The notes beneath the pieces are model-generated. The model saw only the letters and a list, made by a program, of their open reading frames with translations, ran no database searches and was not told where the DNA came from. Positions 12,928-20,470 of a stretch of 33,073 nucleotides of DNA are shown one piece after another (within the stretch, counting starts at the first letter, position 1; each line of letters starts with the position of its first letter). The position numbers were made by a program, and so were the translations under genes. This DNA is from a virus, in IMG/VR virus record IMGVR_UViG_3300049629_001456, positions 1 through 33,073 of that record, one strand, 5' to 3'.

Positions 12928-14637
12928 CTATTTGAGGACCCACCAGGCGACGCCGTGGAGTTTGGTGCAATCGCCGTAGTGGTCTTCGGCGACTTTTTTC
13001 CAAAAGAAGGGACTGAGGCGGGAGTTTTTGTTTTGGAGGAGTTGCTGGCCGGTCAGGCCGCCGATGAAGTCGGTGCCGGTGTCGGCGGGGAGGTGGAGGA
13101 GGGGGGGCATTTTTTTGTTAACTCGCTCGAGGTAGAGCTCGGTCTTGGCGGTGAGATCCACATAGGTGACGAGGCGGAGGCTGGGGTAGCCATTGACGGC
13201 GGACTGGGTCCAGGTGCCGAAGCTGGCGGTGGAGCCTTTGGAGGGCATGTAGACGCCGGAGGACTTGGCGCAGACTGAATAGACGCGCTCGGCGGACCAG
13301 CCGGAATCGATGAGGCCGAAGCGGGGGGTGAATGTTTTTTCTCCAAACTGGTAGCGGCGGGCGGCGAGGAACTCGGGGCTGATCAAGTCCTCGATGGCGA
13401 GGACGGTGCCGTAGTCGATGAGCCAGCTCTCGCCGGATTGGATGCGGGCTTCGACGGTCCAGTGTGTCTGGCGTTCGCCGGGGTCGGCGCAGAGGGTGAG
13501 GACGACGGGTTCGCAGGGGAGCTGGGCGATGCGGTAGGTGGGGTCGCGGAGGGCAAGGATGGCGTCTTCTTTGACCTGGGCGGCGCGGTTTTCCCAGGGG
13601 ATGCCGAGGAAGTTGTTGTAAAAATCGTGGAGGCCGCCGGTGGTTTCTTTTTTCTGGAGGAAGATGCGGGCGAGGCTGCCCCAGGAGATCTGCGGGGAGT
13701 AGAGGGCGGAGATGTGGGCGGAGATGTGGTCGGAGGGGGCTTTGGGGTTTCCGGCGATCCACTGGCCTCGGCGGACGAGGGCGGTCTGGAGGGCTTGGTG
13801 CCATGGGCTCTGGCAGGCGGCGCAGTGGTATGTGGTGTCGCGCTCGACGGCTTCGAGGTCCCACATCCCGGCGAGGTCGCGGTGGGACTCTGGCCATTTG
13901 AGCTGCTCGAAGACGAGGGGCTGGGAGTGGCCGCAATCGGGGCAAGTGAGGTGGAAGCGGTGCTGGGATCCGGCGAGGAATTGGGACCAGATGGCGCCGG
14001 TCTCGACGGTGGGGGTGGAGGTGAGGCAGGCTTTGGAGACTTTGCGGTAGAAATTCAGGCGGGCCATGGCGAGTTCGAGGGCGGGGGCTTCAAGGGAGGA
14101 GTCGTCGGGCCATTTATCGACTTCGTCGGCGAAGAGGTAGCGGATGGGGCGGGAGGCGAGGTTGCCTTCCGAGCAGGCTCCGACGAGCTTGAGGGTGCAA
14201 GACGCGAAGTGCATCTCGGTTTTTCGAAAGTCGTCGTCGTTGGAGGGGAGGAGGGGCTTGAGGGCGCGGCAGGAGCGGAGGCGGGGATGGAGCTCGCGCT
14301 CGGACCAGGACTTTGCGTTTTCGTTGGTGCTGGTCACATAGAGGATGGGGCCGGGGTCTTCGGAGATGGCCCACATGAGGCAGTTGGCGAGCCAGGTGGT
14401 GCCTCCGACTTGGGCGCTTTTTACAAAGGTGAGCTGGCGGATTTTTGGATCGCTGAACCAGAGGTGGAGCTGCCGGAGGTATGGGGTGTAGTCGGCATCG
14501 TAGCGGCCGGGGCGAGGAGAGAAGCGTTTGTCGAGGGTGACATTTTCTTGCGCCCACTCGAGAGCGGTGGGGCGGAGGGAGGGTTGCCAGATGCGAGAGA
14601 GTTGCTCGCGTGCGGCGGCGTCAAGCAGTGATGGCAT
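12928..14637 (-). CDS. Terminase large subunit (GpA family)
   Basis: 569 residues. Packaging motor ATPase and nuclease that cuts concatemers and pumps DNA into the prohead. Motifs: the adenine-binding region near RPGRYDADYTPYLRQL; Walker A-like VKSAQVGGTT (72-81); Walker B YLFADEVD (167-174); STPT coupling motif (207-210); a zinc-finger pair C232-x2-C235 and C272-x2-C275, typical of the GpA family; and nuclease acidic residues D385 (CADPGE), D444 (LIDSGW) and D552/D556 near the C-terminus. It overlaps the small terminase gene by 17 nt. GpA-family enzymes usually cut at cos, so cohesive ends are the default expectation. Confidence 0.95.
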   Translation of the reverse strand: MPSLLDAAAREQLSRIWQPSLRPTALEWAQENVTLDKRFSPRPGRYDADYTPYLRQLHLWFSDPKIRQLTFVKSAQVGGTTWLANCLMWAISEDPGPILYVTSTNENAKSWSERELHPRLRSCRALKPLLPSNDDDFRKTEMHFASCTLKLVGACSEGNLASRPIRYLFADEVDKWPDDSSLEAPALELAMARLNFYRKVSKACLTSTPTVETGAIWSQFLAGSQHRFHLTCPDCGHSQPLVFEQLKWPESHRDLAGMWDLEAVERDTTYHCAACQSPWHQALQTALVRRGQWIAGNPKAPSDHISAHISALYSPQISWGSLARIFLQKKETTGGLHDFYNNFLGIPWENRAAQVKEDAILALRDPTYRIAQLPCEPVVLTLCADPGERQTHWTVEARIQSGESWLIDYGTVLAIEDLISPEFLAARRYQFGEKTFTPRFGLIDSGWSAERVYSVCAKSSGVYMPSKGSTASFGTWTQSAVNGYPSLRLVTYVDLTAKTELYLERVNKKMPPLLHLPADTGTDFIGGLTGQQLLQNKNSRLSPFFWKKVAEDHYGDCTKLHGVAWWVLK

Positions 14638-15220
14638 CGTCGGGGTTGATGGCTTGCGCAGCGCGTTGGACCTCCTCGGTCTCGGCGCGGATCTTGGCGG
14701 CGATGTCGTCGGCGACTTGGGGGAGGAGGGAGAGGATGCGGTCGGGGAGGTTCGAGAGAGCGGCGGCGATGGCGGCGGAGTATTGCATGAGCACCTGGAC
14801 GGCCTGCTTGCGATTCACCACATCGCCGGAGGCGGCGCTGATGCCGGGGGCGTCTTTTTCGAGACGGCGGAGGGCCTCGGCGTGCTGGAGCCACATGCGG
14901 CGTAGCGACATCTCGGCGTCCAGATCGCCGACGGACTTGGCAAGCTCGGCGCGCTCGCGCAGGTCGGCGGTGGCCTCTTTCATTTTCCTGATCTGGTTTT
15001 CCAAGGTCAGGTCCTCATCCGACCACTCGCGGGCGATTGAGGGAGCGGCAGGCGCGGCGGCCCCGACCGGTATCATCCCGGCGGCCGCGCGCTCGGCGAG
15101 GAATTGGTTCCACCGTGGATCGGCGGCATCGCGCCACTTCCGCACGGCGCGCGGAGTGACGCCGTGCCGCGCGGCGCACGCCTTCACCAGGTCCGCTTGT
15201 TCCCTTCCGTGTCTTTTCAT
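14621..15220 (-). CDS. Terminase small subunit (putative)
   Basis: 199 residues just upstream of the large terminase. The N-terminus (QADLVKACAARHGVTPRAVRKW) is a helix-turn-helix suited to DNA recognition. The middle (about 70-125) is a long charged coiled coil (LENQIRKMKEATADLRERAE) for oligomerisation. The C-terminal part is helical and Ala-rich. Small terminases bind the packaging site, which often lies beside their own gene; a cluster of ACGGAAC repeats stands directly upstream (15226-15286). The start at 15220 is 18 nt after a TTTGACAT element. Sequence similarity to a named family is not obvious, so the call rests on domain order and position. Confidence 0.75.
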   Translation of the reverse strand: MKRHGREQADLVKACAARHGVTPRAVRKWRDAADPRWNQFLAERAAAGMIPVGAAAPAAPSIAREWSDEDLTLENQIRKMKEATADLRERAELAKSVGDLDAEMSLRRMWLQHAEALRRLEKDAPGISAASGDVVNRKQAVQVLMQYSAAIAAALSNLPDRILSLLPQVADDIAAKIRAETEEVQRAAQAINPDDAITA

Positions 15221-15225
15221 TTGTT

Positions 15226-15286
15226 ACGGAACGGAACGATGTCAAACGGAACGGAAGCGGAACGGGTTCCTTGGTTCCGGTTCCGT
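15226..15286. repeat. ACGGAAC repeat cluster, possible packaging site
   Basis: Direct copies of ACGGAAC or one-base variants start at 15226, 15231, 15246, 15251 and 15257. Inverted GGTTCC copies lie at 15265, 15273 and 15279. The first two pairs are spaced 20 bp apart (two helical turns). A further ACGGAACCGGAAC lies near 15378. Directly upstream of the small terminase gene, so a candidate terminase-binding (cos/pac) site. Confidence 0.5.
15239..15246 (-). promoter_or_regulatory. TTTGACAT element, 18 nt before the small terminase start
   Basis: One-base variant of TTTGACAC on the minus strand, inside the ACGGAAC repeat cluster and 18 nt before the ATG at 15220. Confidence 0.4.
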
Positions 15287-15640
15287 ATGGTTTCGGGTCC
15301 GCTCTCATAAAAGTAACGAGCGACTGGCAAACTGCAGAGGGCGCGCACTCAAAGAGATTCCTTTGCACTCGTGGACAACGGAACCGGAACACAGGTGCGG
15401 AGGTCTCCGCCTTTAAGACACGACTGTCCCCATACCCATTATCACAAAAGCCTAAAGACCTATGCCACCTATGCCACCTAGTCATCAGAGGAAATCCAGA
15501 CAATGATGGAGAATGATTTGCAAAACATGGAAAAGACGGGGGTGCTGCGTGGGTGCGTAGGTCTTTTGCGAAATGATAGAAGGGGAAGGGGGCGTGGAGT
15601 GTTAAGGTTCGGAACATCGCGGACCTGTGCATGACCTATG
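15287..15640. other. Intergenic region before the late operon, possible promoter
   Basis: No gene is credible here; the open frames overlapping it are low-complexity shadows. On the minus strand there are tandem TAGGTGGCA units (about 15461-15480, three partial copies) and, just downstream, TGTGATAAT (15438-15446), which could be an extended -10 box for the late operon starting with the small terminase. The upstream -35 match is poor. TAGGTC is repeated near 15455 and, inverted, near 15554. Confidence 0.35.
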
Positions 15641-15643
15641 CAG

Positions 15644-15674
15644 AAACAAAAAGGCCCGCCGTGTGGCGGGCCTT
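15644..15674 (-). terminator. Rho-independent terminator of the replication operon
   Basis: On the minus strand, AAGGCCCGCC and GGCGGGCCTT form a perfect 10-bp stem with a 4-nt loop, followed by TTTGTTT, just past the helicase stop at 15680. It separates early/replication transcription from the late operon. Confidence 0.88.
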
Positions 15675-15679
15675 GATCC

Positions 15680-17305
15680 CTACTCGAGGACCGTGAGCGT
15701 GTAGACACGTTGCCGGTTCTTGCCGGACTGCCCCCATCGAACCACTCGGCCCGATGGCAGGCGGAACTTCTTCCCACCATACTGCTCGGCGAGGAGCCTA
15801 CCGAACTTCGAGTTAGCCCGAGCCGTGAGCACATAACGCCGAGGGCCATCCTTCCCGTCCCTCTCCTCCTTGCCTTCAAGCATCCATGTGAACGCATTCA
15901 CCTCCACGGCCGCCTCGACCACATCTTGGAAACAAAACTCCTGGTCGTCATCCACGCCCTTCGCCAGTTGAGCCACCAGAGCCGTCATGTCCGCCAGTTC
16001 CGAGTTGCCCGACTCCTCGACCGGCAGCGGCTCCATCGGATCGCCGAAGCCAGCATGCTGCACCATTCCCCCAAAGACCGCGCACCACGGCTCATAGCCG
16101 CGCACGATCCGCATTGGGCTAGGCCGTCCAGCTTCATCCCAAGACCGCACAATCGACCACAGGCACGCGAGGAGTTGGGCGCGCGTCGAGGGCTTCTCCA
16201 GCCACTCATCCGAGAAAACCTTCATGATCTTCCGCGCCTGCGGATCCGCCTCGTCAGTCAGCATCCGGCAATGCAGGAAGCGCCGAGCCACATCCGGCGT
16301 GACCTCGAGGTTGTTGCCGGTCAGGAACACCGTGGCAATCTTCGGCACTGCAAACTTCTGCTGGGTGTTCATCTTTCGCCCAGTCCAAGTCGCCGCCGTC
16401 AAAAACGCATTAAGGGTCGGGGATTTGAGGAAGCCGTTGCAGTCATCAAAAAGGATGTAAGGCGACCCCGCCAGCGACTCCGTATCCAGAATCTTGCGCC
16501 AGTCCTCCTGGTTCTCCGGCAGTGGTTGCACATCGCATGTGCCCAGCGTCGAGATGATCGCCAACTGCGCCAGCAGCGTCTTGCCCGAGCCCACCGAGTT
16601 CGAGCTGAACATAAAGTTCATCCGCCTCGCCGTCGGCCTCAGCAGCGGCGCGGCAAACATCGCCAACATCGCCGAGATCACGATCGCCTCATTGCGCGAA
16701 TGACCATCCGCCTTGCGATCCCCGAAAGGAAACTCCGCCACCAGTGCGCGCAAAACATTCCGCGCCTCGTCCAGCGGCATGTCGGTCGCATACTCCACCC
16801 CCGAGTTTTGCGTGTAAGTCTGAGCCTCGTGGTCATACCCATAAGGCAGCAACTCGATCCGCCCATCCTTCCTCCGAACCGGCTGCCTCACCGTCGCCAC
16901 CCGCATCAGCTCACGCTGCCGCTCCAGGAATTGATCGCTCTCCAAGATCGTCGCTGCCGCCTCTACCGTGATCGTCTGCGGCTTCTTTTCGAAAACATTC
17001 GGCTTCGGCATCTCCCACTTGAAAGTCACCAAATGATCCTCGCAGTAAGTGCGAAACCTACGCGCCGACATCTCCACCAGCCGACCCTCCGGCGAGATCG
17101 TCATCGCCGAGCGCTGCCGCACAAAGACACCATTCTGCGACAAAATCCCCCCGATCTCCCGCGCCATCGTCGAGAGCACCGGAGTGATCTGCACCATCGG
17201 CATCTCCGGATTCTCCGCCACTGCAGCACCCGCCGCATCCGCCCGATCCGGCACGATGCCGTATTCTGCCAGCTTCGAGCTGACCATATCTCCTATCTCA
17301 CTCAT
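15680..17305 (-). CDS. Phage replicative helicase, AAA+/SF3-like ATPase
   Basis: 541 residues from the ATG at 17305 (MSEIGDMVSSKLAEYG), chosen because it follows the primase stop by a short AT-rich gap; an upstream in-frame start would overlap the primase gene. ATPase motifs: Walker A SVGSGKT (237-243), Walker B ILFDD (284-288), sensor-1-like FLTGNN (327-332) followed by TPDVARR with candidate arginine fingers (341-342). The layout (N-terminal region, then a single late ATPase domain followed by ~200 residues) is that of phage D5/VirE-type helicases that act with an AEP primase. It probably unwinds DNA at the phage origin. It ends at a strong terminator. Confidence 0.8.
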   Translation of the reverse strand: MSEIGDMVSSKLAEYGIVPDRADAAGAAVAENPEMPMVQITPVLSTMAREIGGILSQNGVFVRQRSAMTISPEGRLVEMSARRFRTYCEDHLVTFKWEMPKPNVFEKKPQTITVEAAATILESDQFLERQRELMRVATVRQPVRRKDGRIELLPYGYDHEAQTYTQNSGVEYATDMPLDEARNVLRALVAEFPFGDRKADGHSRNEAIVISAMLAMFAAPLLRPTARRMNFMFSSNSVGSGKTLLAQLAIISTLGTCDVQPLPENQEDWRKILDTESLAGSPYILFDDCNGFLKSPTLNAFLTAATWTGRKMNTQQKFAVPKIATVFLTGNNLEVTPDVARRFLHCRMLTDEADPQARKIMKVFSDEWLEKPSTRAQLLACLWSIVRSWDEAGRPSPMRIVRGYEPWCAVFGGMVQHAGFGDPMEPLPVEESGNSELADMTALVAQLAKGVDDDQEFCFQDVVEAAVEVNAFTWMLEGKEERDGKDGPRRYVLTARANSKFGRLLAEQYGGKKFRLPSGRVVRWGQSGKNRQRVYTLTVLE

Positions 17306-17315
17306 GTTATTTTTT

Positions 17316-18482
17316 TTATTCCTTGGTTGAAATTTCTCTTTCCAGTTCCTCCGCCGCACTCGTCAGCCACTCGTCAAACCGCCCATAGTGCCGACACCCC
17401 GCCAACGCCCGCGCCACAGCCTCACGATCCGCAAATTCCCTCATCGCCACCCGACGACACTCCTCCCGCCAAAAAGCCAACACATCCCTCCGAGGCAGCA
17501 TCTCCGCGATCGTCAAAGCCGGAGCCGACGGCGCGAAATAAAGGAGCTTCTGCTCTTTCTCACCCCGCCAGCAGCTAGGCAGCCGCGTCAACCGCACCGC
17601 CGACAGCGCCCCCTGATCCGCCCCCGCCGACACCAGCCCCAGCACCTCCCGCTTGATCTCATCCCACTCCCTCTTCGTCGCCGCATCCACGCGCACAAGC
17701 GCATGCACCGACCGCCCCCCCGAGGTCGTAATCGCCGCAATCCTCGGCACCACCCTCGCCAACGCCCCCAGCCACAGCCGCACCGGCGCCTCATCCGATT
17801 CCAGCACCATCCAGCGCCAAGCCAGCACCGACTCCTCCGACCGGCGCGACATTTTCCCCAGGCGAGGATTCGGCCGCAGCTTCCCATCCACCGGCTGCGC
17901 CAAAAACCAGATGCCATCCTTGCCCGATGTCGGAATCCTCTCAATCGGCCACACCGCCTGGCCCTGGCTCTTGTATTCAGAAAAAACAATCACCCGCTCA
18001 CCAGCCTCCGCATTATAGAGACGGCTCAAAAACTCCGAGGCCGACACCCCCGCCGGATCCACCTCCGAGCGATTCGCCAACCAAGGCAAATCCACCGAAG
18101 CCGCAAAATCCCCCGCGATCCGCCGAAGCATCTCCGGCTCGTAAACCAAACGCGGGCGAGGCTTCGGAGCCACTGCCGTCGACTCATCCCGAGGCCGCAC
18201 TAGACGCTCCCGATTTTTCCCCAGCAAAAACCCCTGCTCACCCGGACCACTCGCCGCAGAACGCAACTTGTGCTCTAGTTCATGCGTCGTCCAGCGCTCC
18301 TCATTTAAAAGATTCCACTGCTCCAAAATCGGCAAAGCCTCCGAATGCGACAGATCAAACCCCTTCACCAGCGCCCGAGCCGCCAGCAGCGTGTGGGTAT
18401 GACCGCCAGCGCCCGAGATTGCAGGCCCCATACTGGCAAGGTAGCGGTCTGCCCGCGTTGCGACAGAATCTCGTTCTGTCAC
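17316..18482 (-). CDS. AEP-type primase (putative)
   Basis: 388 residues with a GTG start at 18482. The N-terminal region (about 30-78: LLAARALVKGFDLSHSEALP and a final HELEHKLRSA) looks like a PriCT helical domain. The catalytic part has VLESDEAP (226-233, candidate metal ligands), SGGRSVHALVRVDA (254-267, the SGG-x-x-H motif of archaeo-eukaryotic primases) and VRLTRLPSCWR (296-306), common in phage and plasmid primases. It would make primers for the helicase encoded 10 nt downstream. The start codon lies in an inverted repeat GACAGAA/TTCTGTC (18462-18480), which could control its translation or be a repressor site. Confidence 0.75.
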   Translation of the reverse strand: MTERDSVATRADRYLASMGPAISGAGGHTHTLLAARALVKGFDLSHSEALPILEQWNLLNEERWTTHELEHKLRSAASGPGEQGFLLGKNRERLVRPRDESTAVAPKPRPRLVYEPEMLRRIAGDFAASVDLPWLANRSEVDPAGVSASEFLSRLYNAEAGERVIVFSEYKSQGQAVWPIERIPTSGKDGIWFLAQPVDGKLRPNPRLGKMSRRSEESVLAWRWMVLESDEAPVRLWLGALARVVPRIAAITTSGGRSVHALVRVDAATKREWDEIKREVLGLVSAGADQGALSAVRLTRLPSCWRGEKEQKLLYFAPSAPALTIAEMLPRRDVLAFWREECRRVAMREFADREAVARALAGCRHYGRFDEWLTSAAEELEREISTKE

Positions 18483-18496
18483 AGATGTGCCTCCAA

Positions 18497-18640
18497 AAGT
18501 GTTACATCACTACGAGAATCACGATCTTGACACGGTAGGGGCCAGAGGTTCGAACCCTCTACCGCGCACCACCCCCAAGGCCCTTCTCCCTTCATGTCGG
18601 CCCAAATCGGATTTGCAAGTGTTACATCGAAGTGTGACAG
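18497..18640. other. Phage attachment site (attP) with arm-type repeats
   Basis: A tRNA-derived core (18526-18571) lies between two exact copies of AAGTGTTACATC (18497-18508 and 18617-18628, same orientation, 120 bp apart). A related AAGTGTGACAG follows at 18630-18640. The core ends at CCA and the integrase begins 79 nt further on. This matches a tyrosine-integrase attP: crossover in tRNA sequence and arm sites on both sides. Phage genes lie on both sides, so the site is unintegrated attP. Confidence 0.75.
18526..18571 (+). other. 3' part of tRNA-Val(GAC), att core, not a full tRNA
   Basis: From C526 the sequence reads as a tRNA from the anticodon loop onward: loop TTGACAC (527-533, anticodon GAC at 529-531), stem GGTAG, 5-nt variable loop, T-arm AGAGG-TTCGAAC-CCTCT (544-560), acceptor ACCGCGC, discriminator A and CCA (569-571). 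The 5' half (acceptor GCGCGGT, D-arm, full anticodon stem) is missing upstream. Integration would restore the 3' end of a host tRNA-Val gene whose crossover lies in the anticodon loop. Confidence 0.82.
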
Positions 18641-18649
18641 TCCTGCCGA

Positions 18650-19762
18650 GTGAAAATTCGCGGCATCTACAAGCGTGGCGACATCTATTGGTTCGCACGC
18701 CAGGTTCATGGCGTCCGCTCCCATGTCTCCCTCGAGACCTCTGATCTCGCTCAGGCTCTCGTCCGGCGCGACGAGATTTTGAATGCGGGCGTCCTGCCCG
18801 ATGGCGAGATGGTCGAGCACGCCGTGGCACGATACGCCACCTGGGCACGAGACACCGGAAAATGGACGGCCGCCTCTGTCGATAGCAAGCTCCCCGTCCT
18901 CAAATGCTGGGCGCGCGACATGGGTCGCCTCCGCCCCGAGGAGATCACCACGGCTCGCCTCCGCCAATGGCACGATGCCCGCCGCGCCGCCACCAGCCCC
19001 TCCACCGCATACGGGAATATCATGCTCCTCCGAGGCTTCTTCCACTGGTGCCGCTTCGAGGCCCGCCTCTCCACGCGGAATCCCGCCGAGGCCCTCACCT
19101 CCCGAGAGAGCCCGCACCGCATCCGCGCGCCAAAGACCACCGCGCGCAAAGATTTCTGCACCCCCGAGCTCCGAGACCGCCTCATAGCCGAGTGCACCCG
19201 CGACGATCTCCGCTTCATCCTCTACTGCGGCTTCCACGCCGGTCTGCGCAAAGCCGAGATCATCGAGGCCCACGGCCAGTGGTTCGATCTCCGCGCCGGT
19301 CTGCTCCACCTCCGCAAGCACTCCGGCATCGCCTTCAAAGACCGCGAGGAGCGCACCGTGCCGCTCACCCGCGAGTTTGGCCGTTGGATGAAAAAACAAA
19401 AACCCGCCCCAGGCTACATCCTCGCCCCGTGGAAGCTCACGAGAGGCCGCAGCCTCTACCGGTGGGATTTCGACCGCCCCTTTGCCGACTACATGGCCGC
19501 CCAAGGCTGCCCGTGGGTCACGCCCCACATCATGCGACACACCTTTGCCAGTCTGCTCGCCAGCGCAGGCGTCAGCATCTTTAAGATCGCCGAATGGCTC
19601 GGTGACGATGTCCGTGTCGTGCAAAAACATTACGCCAAGCTCCTCCCTAATGATTCCGAGATTGAGCGGGCCTTTGCCCAGCCGCCGCCCGCAAAGCCTC
19701 CACGCCCTCGTCGCACACCCGCCGCCAAGCCCCCAGGCACTCGTCGTAGTCGAAAAGCGTAA
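18650..19762 (+). CDS. int: Tyrosine recombinase, phage integrase
   Basis: 370 residues, GTG start at 18650. It catalyses site-specific recombination between attP and a host tRNA-Val gene. A short N-terminal arm-type DNA-binding region (1-45) is followed by a SAM-like core-binding domain (about 55-145) and the catalytic domain with R200 (FHAGLRKAE), K230 (GIAFKDREE), H293-x-x-R296 (HIMRH) and nucleophile Y328 (VVQKHYAKL). The second His/Trp position after LG is Asp (LGDD), an unusual but seen variant. The C-terminal 30 residues are a Pro/Arg-rich tail. It is the only large plus-strand gene, and its 3' end overlaps the minus-strand gene at 19647-19901 by 116 nt. Confidence 0.95.
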   Translation: MKIRGIYKRGDIYWFARQVHGVRSHVSLETSDLAQALVRRDEILNAGVLPDGEMVEHAVARYATWARDTGKWTAASVDSKLPVLKCWARDMGRLRPEEITTARLRQWHDARRAATSPSTAYGNIMLLRGFFHWCRFEARLSTRNPAEALTSRESPHRIRAPKTTARKDFCTPELRDRLIAECTRDDLRFILYCGFHAGLRKAEIIEAHGQWFDLRAGLLHLRKHSGIAFKDREERTVPLTREFGRWMKKQKPAPGYILAPWKLTRGRSLYRWDFDRPFADYMAAQGCPWVTPHIMRHTFASLLASAGVSIFKIAEWLGDDVRVVQKHYAKLLPNDSEIERAFAQPPPAKPPRPRRTPAAKPPGTRRSRKA

Positions 19763-19901
19763 GCCGGTTCCCGCACACCTTCGGCTGCAACCACCCCGCC
19801 TTGCGCAGCATCCCCAGCATCCCTTCGCCCCCCACGATCCGCTCCGCATCCTCGATCGTCGCCGCCCCACGGCGCTCCTGCATGATCACCGAGTATCTCA
19901 T
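19647..19901 (-). CDS. Small DNA-binding protein, excisionase-like (putative)
   Basis: 84 residues from the ATG at 19901 (MRYSVIMQERRGAATIEDAE), which overlaps the upstream stop by ATGA. The core ERIVGGEGMLGMLRKAGWLQ then PKVCGNRLTLFDYDE resembles a MerR/excisionase-type winged helix: helix-turn-helix, a wing with Arg/Thr, and a tyrosine/acid motif. Its 3' end lies over the 3' end of the integrase gene on the other strand (116 nt overlap). Next to int, at the end of an early operon, it is a good candidate recombination directionality factor (Xis). Function is inferred from fold and position. Confidence 0.6.
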   Translation of the reverse strand: MRYSVIMQERRGAATIEDAERIVGGEGMLGMLRKAGWLQPKVCGNRLTLFDYDECLGAWRRVCDEGVEALRAAAGQRPAQSRNH

Positions 19902-20197
19902 CCGATGCGCTGCTGGTATTTCTGCAAAACCGCCCGGCTGTAATCCGAGTTCGGCGACAGCAGCGCCACGGCCAACTCCGCCGCCTGCTCCCGCCACCCC
20001 TTCATCTCCAGGATCAACCTCGCCTGATCATCGTGGAATGCCTTGGCCAGTTCCCGCGCCGACTTGATCTCCTCCGATTGCTCCAGCAGCCGGTCGCCCG
20101 CCTCGCGGATCGCCGCCGAGGCCACGCCATCCTCGCTCACGATCTCGGCCGCCAGGGCGTGCATCGCCACGGCCAAAATATGCGTCTCTGTTCTCAT
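19898..20197 (-). CDS. Small helical early protein, unknown
   Basis: 99 residues starting MRTETHILAVAMHALAAEIV. Strongly helical and charged (DRLLEQSEEIKSARELAKAF), possibly a short coiled coil. No family recognised. The start codon directly follows repeat copy 5, whose minus strand supplies a GGAGG about 10 nt before the ATG, so the repeat doubles as a Shine-Dalgarno region. It ends in an ATGA overlap with the excisionase-like gene. Confidence 0.65.
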   Translation of the reverse strand: MRTETHILAVAMHALAAEIVSEDGVASAAIREAGDRLLEQSEEIKSARELAKAFHDDQARLILEMKGWREQAAELAVALLSPNSDYSRAVLQKYQQRIG

Positions 20198-20198
20198 T

Positions 20199-20220
20199 CT
20201 CTGTGTCCTCCGTGGTTAAA
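20199..20220 (-). repeat. Interspersed repeat copy 5 (supplies a stop and an SD)
   Basis: Minus strand TTAACCACGGAGGACACAG then AGA. The TAA at its 5' end is the stop codon of the DUF551-like gene, and GGAGG within it may be the Shine-Dalgarno of the next gene (ATG 20197). Confidence 0.85.
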
Positions 20221-20470
20221 TCCCCGGAGGGTGGGGGAAAGGAGCCCAGTGCAGGACCTCCTCCTCGATCTTGTCCGCCGAGACGAACCTCCAGACGCGG
20301 CCATCGAGGAAGCCCGTCCACACTTCGCCCCCCTCCAAATGCAGCAGCACCGTCTCCTCATCATCCGGCAGCTCATCGCCCACCGGCCGCCAAAAGAGTT
20401 GCCGGAAAAACCTCGGCTCCCTCTCCGTGCCCTCTGTGTCCTCTGTGTCCTCTGTGGTTAAATTCTTCAT
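20216..20470 (-). CDS. DUF551-like protein with repeat-encoded N-terminus
   Basis: 84 residues from the ATG at 20470, which overlaps the previous stop (TAATG). The body matches the DUF551 pattern: PVGDELPDDEETVLLHLEGG, then GRVWRFVSADKIE and a final VLHWAPFPHPP. These small proteins are common in phages and plasmids; their function is unknown. The first residues (NLTTEDTEDTEGTERE) are encoded by repeat copy 6, and the stop codon TAA lies in repeat copy 5. The gene is therefore bracketed by direct copies of the same repeat. That arrangement suggests the cassette entered, or was trimmed, by recombination between repeats. Confidence 0.8.
   Translation of the reverse strand: MKNLTTEDTEDTEGTEREPRFFRQLFWRPVGDELPDDEETVLLHLEGGEVWTGFLDGRVWRFVSADKIEEEVLHWAPFPHPPGI
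20421..20461 (-). repeat. Interspersed repeat copy 6 (codes the DUF551 N-terminus)
   Basis: Minus strand TTAACCACAGAGGACACAG with two more units, then GGGCACGGAGAG. The longest copy in the window; translated as LTTEDTEDTEGTE. Confidence 0.88.

Noticed and set aside
13438-14631. Plus-strand ORF over the large terminase
   Set aside because: Shadow ORF; the terminase motifs lie on the minus strand.
15710-17578. Long plus-strand ORF (622 codons) over the helicase gene
   Set aside because: Arg/His/Leu-rich composition without motifs; the helicase on the other strand has Walker A and B.
18527-18533. TTGACAC in the att core as another copy of the octamer
   Set aside because: It is the anticodon loop of tRNA-Val(GAC), so the match is most likely coincidental.
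18495-18571. Complete tRNA gene
   Set aside because: The 3' part folds as tRNA-Val, but upstream there is no GCGCGGT acceptor strand or D-arm, so it is an attachment-site fragment.
18479-19870. Minus-strand ORF (463 codons) over the integrase
   Set aside because: Antisense shadow; the integrase has its catalytic residues on the plus strand.
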